Shown here: positions 1-9,985 of the stretch, one piece after another | Layout: each line of letters starts with the position of its first letter | Numbering within the stretch: the stretch's first letter is position 1 | Assembly: GCA_021234155.1 (NCBI GenBank) | Contig: JAJEKV010000002.1 | Coordinates: forward strand, 10,344,725 to 10,408,724 | DNA: 64,000 nucleotides | Source of the DNA: Isoetes taiwanensis | Lineage: Eukaryota; Streptophyta; Lycopodiopsida; Isoetales; Isoetaceae | Reading direction: 5' to 3' | Position numbers and translations under genes: made by a program | Notes under the pieces: generated by a model | What the model saw: only the letters and a program-made list of their open reading frames with translations | Database searches by the model: none | What the model was told of the DNA's origin: nothing

Positions 1-1850
1 AGTGTGCCATCTTAACGTGTGTCAGAGCATCAGCATCCCAGAACTTGCGAAGGAAACTAGCATCTAGGTACAGCTTTAGTGCATTGTGATCCTTCTTTGT
101 CCGGACCTGTACGCATCTGTTTGCCTGTACATCCCAATGTGAGAACCACTGAGCTTACTTGTCCTTCCAGCAGGCTTTGAGGTGTTGGGGACCCATTGCT
201 ACAGCCAAAGCAAGGTTGGGGCAAACGTGTATCACCCACACCTGACCACCTTCTGCAGTGCAGCCCATTGAAGGGGTAGAAAACCTGTCTCCTGGAGTAG
301 GATTTGGTATGGAATTGTGGACTTTACCCCAAGGACTCGTGCCAAGAAGGCTTTCTGCACCTGCTCGAGATCATTCCAAGTGGTGAGGGATATCACCGGA
401 CCTCACACTTCTATACCGTACAGGAGAACCAGCTCGACCAAGGCCCTAAACAGGTGTGACTGGTGGCCTCAGGCATACTACTCTGCCTTGTGGCTGTTGC
501 TCTGCATGGCATATAGTGCTTTCCAACCCAGCATCCCAGTGGGTGGTAGTAGAGAACTCGATCCCCGAGTACTTGTAGGTCGGAGCCACCTCTACACCTT
601 GTCCCTTGTAAGTGAATGAGGGAAGTCTTGGCTGACGGGATAACGGAACTAACAGCACCCTAGTTTTGGCCAAGTTAACTCGCATGCCAGTGAATTGGAA
701 AAAAGTGTCAAGAGCATCCAGGTGACATTGCATGTCCTCTGGAGTATAGGCCAAGAGGTCGACATCGTCAGCATATATGAGTTGCCGAATTGTGTGATGC
801 ATGATATGGGCGCCCACACCTCCGTGCTCAGAAAGCCAGTCTTCTAGCTGATCAATGTATAGGCCAAAGACTATGGGGGAGAGGGGGCAACCCTGACAGA
901 CTCCAATATTACTGACTACCGGCTGTCCTGATGATGTGATACGTCCTGAACATGCCTCGTATAGCCTGTATATTGCATTCTGCAAGTCAACGGGGGTCCT
1001 CAGCTGCCACAATCTGTCCCATAACTTGTCCCGGGGCACTATGTCAAAAGCCTTTGCGAAATCCACGAAACAACAGTACATGTTTTGCCGGCAATTCCTA
1101 CTATTTAATCTAATTTTAATAATGATTTTAATCAATGGAGCGGGGTATGATGCAACCTAATTTATGATATGCTTCAGACAAATAAATATTATTCCTTAAT
1201 CAATGTGTGCAGAGTGAAGATATGATCAATGGTAGAATGGCTGGGCCGAAAGCCTGCCTATGTCAGAGCCCGCACATCTGCCTCTTCTACCCATATCGTC
1301 AGCCGCTGCTCAAGGATGCCAGCCAACATGCAAAGAGAGAGCTGACCATAATAGTGTGATACTTGGCTGGACATTGAGGGTCCTTGTATATGGGCACAAC
1401 TCTACTAGTGGTCCATTGTGGAGGGAAGCCTTCTTGCAATGCTTTATTGAATATATAGTGCCGTGAGGACAGGCACCATTAGAGGCCCAGCCCACTTCAG
1501 AAGTTCTGCCTGCATGCCATCTAAATATGTTGCCTTCTCCTTAGCTGAGCATTGCAGGCCCATGATGACATCCCCCTCTGTGATGACCATAGCCAGGCCC
1601 ATCTATAGAGGCACTGTTGCCTGGTCCCCGAGCAGATCGTGAAACTGTTGGAAGTGATGTACCCATTGCTCCGTGGTGATGTTCCCTGTGGGCTGTACCG
1701 CCTTGCTCAATACCTTTCTCCAGAATGTCCTGGGATGCCGATCTAGGAGACTGAACATCTATTGCTAGTGCTCTACGAGGTATCTGGCTTTCTTGTTCTT
1801 GAGGAAGAGAAGATACCAGGAAATTACGAATAAAAAACAAAAAATACATA
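1..1850 (-). mobile_element. LINE (non-LTR) reverse transcriptase relic, truncated by window edge
   Basis: Read right to left, this stretch encodes pieces of a LINE ORF2. Fragments near 1,850-1,200 resemble the N-terminal part of the RT domain (a region ending IDHIFTLHTLI). The core at 1,100-446 has CCFVDFAKAFD, CQGCPLSP and the catalytic YADDVDLLAY (residues are those seen). Conserved post-RT sequence continues in shifted frames to position 1 (for example PLQWAALQKVVR near 240-280). The reading frame is broken by several shifts and stops, so the copy is dead. No endonuclease or poly-A tail is visible in the window. Family assignment to a non-LTR element rests on the RT motifs and lack of integrase; the clade is not determined. 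Confidence 0.85.
1093..1199. other. Short AT-rich insertion inside the LINE RT
   Basis: About 105 bp of A/T-rich sequence separates two LINE RT segments that would normally be adjacent (IDHIFTLHTLI before it and the CCFVDF block after it, read on the minus strand). It encodes no recognisable peptide. Exact borders are uncertain by several bases, and I saw no clear target duplication. Confidence 0.4.
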
Positions 1851-2079
1851 GAAATAACGGAGAAAGTATCTTGAAGATGTCGAAAAATAACAAGGGGGTT
1901 AAGGGATGGAATTGATTTGATTATAGAAAGGCGTTTCCAAAATCACTTTATGGTCGTGAGCACACACATACTTTGGGACATAGGATCAAAAGATCCGACG
2001 ACCCTGGGTAGTTGAGAGCAGGATCTATTTTCCATTATCAAGCAAGAGTCTTCACTTCCTACAGTTAACCCAAACGATA

Positions 2080-2911
2080 TTGCTGCTTCCCCCTCTCCTT
2101 CTAGCCCACCATTTTAGTCTAGTCCACAACAGAGTCCGCCGCCCACTGAAGATGATGCTTGAGTCTGAAAAAGTAGAAGTGATGGTAGTGGAAGCATTGA
2201 AGCCCAAAAGAAAGAGATCACGGAAGGAGACAAAGAAACTTGAGAAAAAACAACCAAGTTTTACGTACTAGATTCTCCAGATACTCAAATCGCTGGTAAA
2301 GATAAGAATATGGCCTAAGAAGTTGGAAGATATTGAAAATAGATGTCGTATTTCTGGAGTTATGCATCTTCTAGTGGACTTTGTAAAATTGTGTCCCAAA
2401 AATGAAAATGGTGAAAGGTCCCTCCAAGTTAGAATTATATATGCGGAATAGACCTAATACTGCCACAACCCCACATATATGGATTGTAGATCCTAAACAG
2501 GGCATCACCTTGAAGCAGTTTGTGAAGGAAGAAGATGAAAGGTACAGGTACTTCGTCTTAGGTGATACACACAGTTTTACAGCTAGGAGGCAGTTGTACA
2601 AAGAAACAAAAGCCCATGCTTTTTCCCAAATCTTTGCCTTTGTTTATGTTGGCATCACTGATTCAGAAGAAAAACTTCTTGCCATGAGCCACAATGTGGA
2701 TAACGAGTACAAGATGAGCATGAGTTTTAAGATAAAGTTTATCCACAAGGAGTATGAGCTCTTTCGAGCAGAACACCAGGGCAAAGACATTAAGAATGAT
2801 CAAGACTTCTATTCGCAATTGAAAGAACAATGCACTACAGAGTGTTGCTTGACTTACTCGGCTATAGATATCAGAAAGTATAACAATTATTTCCAGCTAG
2901 CCTTCGGGCAC
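2080..2911 (+). pseudogene. Left part of a ParB-like / DNA methyltransferase-like gene, interrupted by the chromovirus
   Basis: A degenerate S/P-rich and K/R-rich stretch (2,080-2,270) precedes a well-kept ORF segment at 2,402-2,911. That segment contains YFVLGDTHSFTARRQLY and, 20 residues on, FAFVYVGITDSEEKLLAMSHN. The order (G-x-H/R-S-x-x-A-R-R, then a hydrophobic strand, then a deeeAl-x-x-x-x-N-like helix) is that of the ParB/Srx N-terminal fold. The frame stops making family sense exactly at 2,911, where the LTR starts, and continues after the second TSD copy at 31,543. The right part carries methyltransferase motifs, so the original gene was probably a ParB-MTase fusion. The ParB assignment comes from pattern only and is moderate. 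Confidence 0.55.
2907..2911. repeat. Target-site duplication GGCAC, left copy
   Basis: GGCAC directly precedes the first LTR base (2,912) and recurs at 31,538-31,542 directly after the last LTR base. A 5-bp duplication is the normal product of Ty3/gypsy integration and shows that both LTRs belong to one insertion. Confidence 0.95.
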
Positions 2912-3780
2912 TGTGACATTCCAGGGGAATATACGCCTTAGATACGTGTATTCCTGGATTCGTCACTATACAAGTCGACCTTTGGTAGCCTTGTATAACT
3001 TAGGAAGTGACAAGGGGCCCATATCTAAGTTAATTGTTTAACTTAGATAACCTTAGGATAAGGCCCATTTCCACATGGCCTTACCCTATTGGGCATACCG
3101 CCACACGGCCCCATCCTAGAGGTGCCACGTGTCATCCCATGTGGACCCTCACCTATATTGGCACTAACCCTAACCCTAGACCTCTTTTCCTGACTCTAGC
3201 ACCTGAACACTCATCTACGCACTCGAAACCCCGTTTCGAGCATCGTTCGTAGTAGCATAGCCTGGCGCAGCAGCCCCCAGAAGTGTGTGTATGATCATAG
3301 AGGGAGCACGATCTCAACCCCGACAAGGAGCAATGGAGACACCAGGGATGGGAGGAAGCGCTTCTGGAGCAGGTAGGTGGAGTAGAGTCATAGTAGTTCA
3401 TCTGGAAGTTAGCACTCCAGATGGGTTTGTATGTTGTATCTTGAGTAGAGCCATCCTAGAACCTTTGATGAACATCTTGAACCCTAATCAAGGAACCCTA
3501 ACTGTTAGTTAGATATGTATGATTAGGTTAAGATATTCTTATTATGATTATCCTATATTATAAAGTTTTAGTGTATGTCGTGCATAAAACCCTAAAACTT
3601 TCGACGGCCCAGATTTGAACACGTAAGAACCTAAAAATAAACAAAAAGATCGTGAGGTTTTTTTTTGGCTATGGCGGCTAGCCTACTTTGCTTCAGAGTT
3701 TGCGTTCTGTTTATCTGACTCAAATCCTGAATCTGAGAGTCTGTTATGGAGAAGCAGCTATGGCGGCTAGCATGTAGCGT

Positions 3781-3912
3781 ACTTTGCTTCAGAGTTTGCA
3801 TTCTTCAGAGTTTGCTTCATAATTTGCATGTGATTTTTCTTCAAGCACTTTGCTTCAGAGTTTGCATTCTTCAGAGTTTGCTTCATAGTTTGCATGTGAT
3901 TTTTCTTCAAGC
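3781..3912 (+). repeat. 66-bp tandem duplication inside the Helitron
   Basis: Two near-identical 66-bp units (3,781-3,846 and 3,847-3,912) built from shorter CTTCAGAGTTTGC repeats. They differ by one or two bases. No coding function seen. Confidence 0.9.
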
Positions 3913-4226
3913 AGGGCACAAATCGAACCAGGGGAGTTTCCGCATCATTCTGACACAAATCCGGTTGAGATTTGATGCAATTTAGAGTTTAGGGTTATGG
4001 CGCCTGACGGATTTTCTCTTACAGAAGGCAGGGGGTTTTCTGCTTTCTAGCGTCAGCTATTCTTTTTCTTCCCATTGTTGTGATTCTTGGGGCTTCTGCT
4101 TTAGAGAAGGAGCTATAAACTGGATGATCCTGTCATTGACGAAGCATGGCCTCTGGATTCTGTAAGCCTCCTATTTTGCATAGAATTTGATTGTGTCAAA
4201 CTGGTGAAAGGATTTTGTATTGCCAG

Positions 4227-4334
4227 AGGATGGCTTTGCAAGCAACTCACCTTGCAAAAGAACAAGCGCAATTTAACGGAAATTTTTTTGTTGGAGCTTT
4301 AGGCTTTGCTTTTGAATCATCCCACATGCATCAG
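4227..4334 (+). other. Exon-like fragment possibly captured by the Helitron
   Basis: A 108-bp open block encodes 36 residues (starting RMALQATHLAKEQ, ending ESSHMHQ). It is bounded by a consensus acceptor (TGTATTGCCAG) and donor (CAG/GTAAAT). A second splice-like junction (CTTTGTAG/ATGG) follows near 4,475. I do not recognise the protein. Helitrons often carry exon pieces of host genes, so capture is a reasonable inference, but coding has not been shown. Confidence 0.35.
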
Positions 4335-5519
4335 GTAAATGATTAGACTTTTTCTTTCTATATTATTGCCTCCTACTTGGGTTTAATCAATTTCCGTTAA
4401 AGACAAAGCATTGCCTGTAGACCTCATAGCTTGCATTTTCGGTTATTCTCATGGACTCACATTCTGACCTTTGTAGATGGTCCAAAGGAAAGGGAAATAC
4501 TGGCTATGGGGACGTCATTTCTGATATCAGCTTCCAGCATGGAGTAGGCATTTGCTGGAGGAGGACCTTTAGTTTAGACATAAATTTCTAAAAGCTAATT
4601 GCATTTTATTGAACTCCAGGAAGCTAATCATGCAGCGCCCACAAGCACCACAGGCTTCAGCAAGTCATACATTCTAAAGTACAGCCCATGGTGAACAATA
4701 ATTCCCGCACAAGATATGTTGAACTTACGGTATAAACCAGCAGTGCCATCAGCGCAAAACTTCATTTTTGAAGCCATGTATCCACTTTTTTCATCTACTT
4801 ATTGTTGCATAGGATGATATGCTATTAAGCTTGCTTTCTTACCATGTTCTTCACCATATTAAAGCACTGCAAATCTCAAAGCAGGAGTTTATATAGAAAC
4901 CCATCATACTTCCTCTTTGTACTTTTGGTAAACCAGTTGCAGATCATACTTACTTGGACATATTGTTCAAGGAACTTTGGTCTTAAATTGGAGGACCAAG
5001 TCACAATGGGATCTTTATTAAGAAGACATTTGAGTAGCTGGGCTTGCTATATTGCTAGAATGCATAACATACATGGATGGAAAGACGATTTGAGGATAAC
5101 TACCATTATATATGTGCTTAATATGCACAACCGTTATAACTGTGTTCGATATTCACATATTCCAATTTAAATATAGATGCATATCATAGTGCTTTTACAA
5201 GTGAGATCATGAGAATGTATGTTTTCAAAAAAGAAGTCGCAGATTTCGTAAAGAAGTCGCATCAAGCGCATGACTTGACAAGTATATAGCTCTTCTTAAA
5301 GAGAGCTTGCACCTCTAAGTTAATTGACATAGCAACGATTATCAATGTACGAGGAAAATGATTGAATATAGTGTTTACAAGAGGCTTTCCTAAACAACTT
5401 AATCTTACACGCAGGTAAATGGCAAAATCCAAATTGGTTGGATCATGTGTACATGGTTTTACACCAACCACATGTAACACTTGATTTTGATTGTGCAATC
5501 ACCAAAACGTTCCCAATAA

Positions 5520-5641
5520 ATTTGCTACATTCAAAAAATTATATTTTAAGTTAAATCAATGTTTATATCATTATGCATCTCACTACACTCAAGAAATTAC
5601 ATTTTAAGTTAATCAATGCCTTTATCATTATGCATCTCTAA
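5520..5641. repeat. Imperfect tandem duplication, about 65 bp, in the Helitron
   Basis: Two diverged units share ACATTTTAAGTTAA-TCAATG and TATCATTATGCATCTC. The rest of 4,840-6,390 is AT-rich with no protein family I can recognise, although short open frames exist. Confidence 0.6.
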
Positions 5642-6387
5642 GAAAGGTAGCCGAAGCATCACAATGTAATCTATCAAAGACTTCATTATCAATTTTTACA
5701 TGTTTTCTCAATGTAGATTTCAGTTATATTGTATCTGATCTATGTTCCATAGAAATTGATGCAGGTCATCTCCACATAATGCTCACTCATAATGCTCACT
5801 TAGAGCAAATCATCTCGACATGAAACCCATGACACAAGGAGATCCTCCCCTTAAGAGATATATGGTTTCTCATATATAATATCAAAGCACATGTGCAATA
5901 CTATGTTCAGCATTTGCATCCTAAGTAGCTAAGATTTCCTTTACTAACTATATGACAATGACATCCTATTATTCTTGCATTCTGCAAGTTCTATGTGGAC
6001 TGCTTATGCAAGTTCTGTCTTACATGCTAGGCCAACACAACTTACATATTTTCAACTTACGCCCAATAGCCTCAACAAAGCCTTTGAAGGTTTGTGGTTG
6101 TGGTATTTTCTTGCATGCTTTCCTCATTGCGACCCAATACCCTTTCAACACTTATTGCATACACATCCATACACACTGTCTATTATTCACTTTACAATGG
6201 TATTTTGTCTTGAATGCTATTTGGTTTTGGAATTTTGCTTCTTGCATACAACACACAGGCAAGTCACAAACCAATTAATTCAGTTCAGTTGACATTTACA
6301 AAAGTATTTTGTATTGAATGCCATTTCGATTTTGTGTTCCCGCCCTAATCAACACTGTAGGAGCTATGCGTCTTTTTTAGCGTTGTT

Positions 6388-6498
6388 AAACCTTTAGAAA
6401 GTCATTGTGGCCAAAACATTTACAGGCTTCCAACCTTTAGAAAGCCATTGCGGCCAAAATATTTATAGGCTCCCAACTTATGCCCAGCAACGCTGGGC
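6388..6498 (+). repeat. Helitron 3' subterminal repeat pair and terminal hairpin
   Basis: A unit beginning AACCTTTAGAAAG and ending CAGGCTTCC (about 43 bp) is present twice, followed by the 7-bp-stem hairpin at 6,482-6,498. The hairpin serves as the rolling-circle termination signal in Helitrons. Confidence 0.75.
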
Positions 6499-7509
6499 AC
6501 CATTACTAGTCATGATATGATGTTATAAGATGTTGGTTTATCATGTTTGCTCCTCTTGTATTGGGAAGGGGGGTAGAGACCTAGGGCCATATGTAGTATG
6601 CTCCTAGTGTAGATCCCTTAGTTCCTATTAGTTGCGGCCTGTGCATAGGAACCCACCGGGTTATGGAGGCTATGATGTGACTCAGCACTACACAACGGGA
6701 CTAGAGGCGATGCGGAGGGAGGACCCTACCGAGTGGGGGCTACGGGGGATCCCATAGTGGGCTAGGCTTATGGTCGGTCACCTTGTGTGGGCCGAGCATA
6801 GGTCCGACACCTCCTGGGGCAATGGTGCCGCCCTGCCTCTCAAGAGTTGCAAGTGTTAGCTTGGCTCTTGTTTTGGGGGGTTCAGTCGGGTACGAATCGT
6901 GTGTCGCCACGATTCTCTAGCTGCCCGAGGAGTCTCTAGATCCCGGGAGGGGGAGATGCAACCCTTCGTGCCTCGACGGACCAGGGAGATGCAACCTGGA
7001 GTAGTCCCGATGGGTGATGCCATGGGATTGCGTATCCGGAAGGCTAGAGTCATGCCGAGCGATGGAGCCCATCCGCAAAGTATGCAATGGAGGGGCGGAT
7101 GGAGTGGTCAACCCTAGCCATTGTCTTATGCCAGCCCCGCCTTGTCATGATTCGGGCCTGCTCTATCTTGAGGCCTATCCAGTCAGTCGACTTCCTTGTG
7201 TGTCGGAGCCACGGGTAGGAGCTCTCATGTTTTATGGCATATGATTATGTTCTTTGCACCTATGGATATGAGGATGAGCTATCCTTCGAGGTAGTGTGAT
7301 GTATTGTTGTTGCTAGTTCTGACGATGTTTATGCTTCCGCTGTGATAGGAGCCCATAGGGGAAGGGCGCGCAAGACACCTTCGTGTCCCCTTCCCGCACT
7401 ACGGGGACCCCAGAAAGGGGATAGGCGGAGGGCCCCGCTCCGGAGGGGCCGGATGGGGATTTCCCTCACGGAGTGTTTGGCCGTAGATATTTAGTAGGGA
7501 GCGTCACAA

Positions 7510-7521
7510 TGGTATCAGAGC
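7510..7521 (+). other. Primer binding site (tRNA-iMet type)
   Basis: TGGTATCAGAGC starts two bases after the 5' LTR end. This is complementary to the 3' end of plant initiator methionine tRNA and is the commonest PBS of plant LTR elements. It fixes the start of the internal region. Confidence 0.92.
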
Positions 7522-8089
7522 GATGTTCTTGGTTGACCAGGAACTAGCACTGACCATAACCATGAAAGTAGTCTAACAGGCCTAATAGGGTGCGAAATGA
7601 AAATTTCCACCATGGAACCTCGAAAATAGGGGAAATTTTTTCTCCTAGGTAGTGGGTCCGTAAGAATAGGCTAAGTTGTTAGATGATGAAAAATAATGAG
7701 TCAAATTCACCTTCTAGTAAAATTGAAGTGAAAATTATGCATCTACATCAAATTTCACCTAAAATGGGTCGAAGAATCATGCCAATCCGAGACCTGGGTG
7801 AAAAATGGTGCAAATTCGTAATTAACACTCCAAACTATTAGGAAATTTAAAAATTTTAAGGTATAATACGAAGTTAAGTATATACGCCAATAATTAAATA
7901 TATACTAATAATTAAGTTATATGGGAGTAATTAATAAGGGGGGCTAATAAGTAGGCCTATTAATGGTAGGAGAATATTCCCTAGAGCACCTCCTTTTAAA
8001 TATCTTGCCACCTCATTTCCCCCCAACCTTTCCCTCCACCATATCTCTCTTGCTCAGCCTTACGTCACCTATTTCTTAGACCGTTAAAT
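7522..8089 (+). other. Leader between PBS and the H3-like ORF
   Basis: No coding family is visible. The first part resembles an untranslated leader. An AT-rich segment (7,840-7,930) with repeated AATTAA-type motifs precedes a pyrimidine-rich stretch at 7,985-8,085 just before the H3-like ATG. Confidence 0.5.
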
Positions 8090-9209
8090 ATGGCGTGCAC
8101 CAAGTAGACAGCCAGGAAGTTTGGTGAGAGACCCACACTCTCGATGGCACAGGTAGCAGCAGGTCGCCATGTTAAGCAGGTTCTGCCACACCTTCGACCG
8201 AAGCCAGGAGAAGAGGCGTTTTCCTCCAGCGATGATACCTTCCACATCTCCCAGGAGGAGGCCCCCAGTAGCAGCAGCAGCTCTTCGTCGGCGGGCACTC
8301 AGCGAACCGACGAGTCTCGCCATTTTGGACCCTCGTCTGACACAGAGGTGGAGCATCAAGATGAAGAGCAGGAGGGGGACCAAGAGCAGCACCAGACTCA
8401 GGAGCCAGGCCCCTCTTCACTGAAGAAGAAGGGCAAGAACAAAGTTGCAGAGTGGGAGGAGGAGAGGGCAGCTCGGAAGAGGAAGGAGAGGGAGCAGAGG
8501 GAGAGGGAGCGGCGAACCAAGAGAAGAAACGACAGGCCTCGCGGGACTGTCGTAATTGAGGAACGAAGGGTGGACGAGGAGGAAGAGGAGGGAGGAGCAG
8601 GTGATGAGGAGGAGGAAGTCCATGAGGAGGAGAACGAAGCCGTTGGGGAATCTTCAGACCCCAACGCACGCCCACCCTACCCGAAGTGGCCCAAGCCACC
8701 GGGCGCTGAAGAAGCGTATGGGGGCGAAGGCCATTCGGCCCATGAGGAACGCTAATTCAAGCGCAGTTTTAAAGCAATTCAAGAGTACCTTCGTCACGGA
8801 CGAGGTACAATGACCGGTATTGCGCGTAACGGAGCGCCCTACGGCCAAAGGGCGCCACCGGGTTAGAAGAACCAGCCGAAGCCGCCACCCCCACGTCCGG
8901 AGAAGCCGAAGAAGGTCCACCATGGGCCTAACTCTCGGCATGCCAAGGCTTTCGAGATTAAGCACTTCCAACAAAGGCACTAATCTCCGATCGAAGAAGG
9001 CCCTTCGAGCTCGATGGGAGGTGATACAGGAATTCGTGACGGACTACAGAGTAACTTCCTTAACCACACGAGTCTTGCAAGTAGCGGCCGAGGCGGAGCT
9101 GACGCAGCTTTTTGAAGAAGGGAACCTATGCGCCATCCACGCCAAAAGGGTGACAGTAATGCCTAAGGATCTCCATTTGGCCCGGAGAATACGTAAGGAG
9201 TATCCTTGA
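8090..9209 (+). pseudogene. Histone H3-like protein encoded inside the chromovirus (degraded)
   Basis: The frame starting at ATG 8,090 reads M-A-C-T-K-stop-T-A-R-K-F-G, which matches the H3 tail start (M-A-R-T-K-Q-T-A-R-K) with one stop (TAG 8,105, one base from CAG). The same frame runs on as a long Ser/Glu/Lys-rich insert (about 8,144-8,755). It includes a poly-Ser run, a basic KRKEREQRERERR-type coil and a Glu-rich run. Stops lie at 8,753 and 8,864. Around 8,930-8,980 it resembles the H3 alpha-N entry ([13 protein letters not shown]), then shifts by one frame. Positions 8,979-9,206 encode the histone fold, ending with [20 protein letters not shown], nearly the canonical H3 C-terminus. Canonical H3 is about 136 residues; this one would be about 370. 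It lies on the sense strand between PBS and gag, so it is part of the element. Confidence 0.88.
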
Positions 9210-9985
9210 GTTCTCCTAATTTTGTAATTAAAAGTTTTAATGTAAATTAACTGTTCTCTATAAATATATAGTTCCTTTGTTTTTGTAAATTGATTCAATT
9301 TTCACATAAAAATGCGGTTACGTAGCTCAAATTGTAGCCTAGTTTTTTGTGTATCATGATCAAAATGTTCATAATAATTTAAGTACTAAACACCCTAGCG
9401 AAAAAATGGAACCCTAAGCCAAAATTGGCGAAACCGGGTCGGACCGCACGAAAACGGCCTGCGTTCGCAACACAGAGGCTATTGGCGCGAACCAACCCGA
9501 TTTGGCCAAATTGACGCCATTACACGTCCAAATTGCATAAAATAAGTTGCTAGCTAAATCAGAAGCGAGCCAAATAGTCATGTTAGCATCTCAAAATTTC
9601 CAGAAATCCCCATCGGAACAAAAAATGACCCTAATCGAAGTCTGGACCGCAGCTGCCTGCGCCCTAGCATAACGAAAGATTTGGCGCGAACCAACCCGGT
9701 TTGGCCCTTGTTAGCCTAATTTGACCAAATTTGACCAAACAACATGCCATGTAGTGTTTCTTGCTTTGCTTTGCTTAGATTTGCACTTCATGGTAGCTCA
9801 TAGCCCTCGAACAAAAGTTTTTCCCATCAAGAACCCCTGCGCACGGAACCCAAGGCAGACCTTGGTCTAAAAAAGGGGGCTCCATTTGTCATTTTACCTC
9901 CAGCAGAACAGCTCTTAGCATCCTAGGCGATTTTTCAGTCTCCCATTGATCTTTGCAAACCATTTTCTACATCCATCTCTGCTTC
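9210..9985 (+). other. Non-coding spacer with a diverged ~200-bp repeat
   Basis: Two related blocks (about 9,400-9,600 and 9,600-9,800) share GGCGCGAACCAACCCGRTTT and a GGACCGCA...CCTGCG segment. No ORF of interest. The first 90 bp after the H3 stop are AT-rich and could hold a polyadenylation region, but no clear signal was identified. Confidence 0.6.

Larger units (their letters stand above)
3551..6509 (+). mobile_element. Non-autonomous Helitron inserted in the 5' LTR
   Basis: The insert begins TCCTATATTATAAAG and ends CATTACTAG, and lies between A (3,550) and T (6,510). A GC-rich hairpin (GCCCAGC-AAC-GCTGGGC, 6,482-6,498) sits 7 bp before the terminal CTAG. The 3' LTR has uninterrupted GATTATCATGATATG, so the empty site is seen directly and no bases were duplicated. 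5'-TC, 3'-hairpin plus CTRR, and insertion between A and T are the classical Helitron signature. No Rep or helicase is encoded. The interior is AT-rich with spliced-exon-like fragments and tandem repeats. Confidence 0.93.
2912..7508 (+). repeat. 5' LTR, split by a Helitron
   Basis: The LTR occupies 2,912-3,550 and 6,510-7,508, about 1,638 bp once the Helitron is excluded, close to the 1,619-bp 3' LTR at 29,919-31,537. The two parts match the 3' LTR end to end; the break falls in GATTA/TCATG. ORFs inside the LTR show no protein-family signal and are not annotated as genes. Confidence 0.95.

Noticed and set aside
3034-3512. ORFs within the 5' LTR, repeated in the 3' LTR
   Set aside because: Identical in both LTRs and without protein features; they are LTR sequence, not genes.
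8172-8699. Several long minus-strand ORFs opposite the H3-like insert
   Set aside because: Low-complexity Ser/Pro/Leu shadows of the Glu/Lys/Ser-rich sense frame; no family signal.
8979-9206. Identification as centromeric CENH3
   Set aside because: The tail reads T-A-R-K after T-K-(stop), like replication-type H3, and the C-terminal helices are near canonical; a CENH3-like long loop 1 is not evident.
8090-9209. H3-like frame as an ordinary host histone gene flanked by chance
   Set aside because: It lies between the PBS and gag of one element with matching TSDs, in sense orientation, and has a non-canonical long insert.
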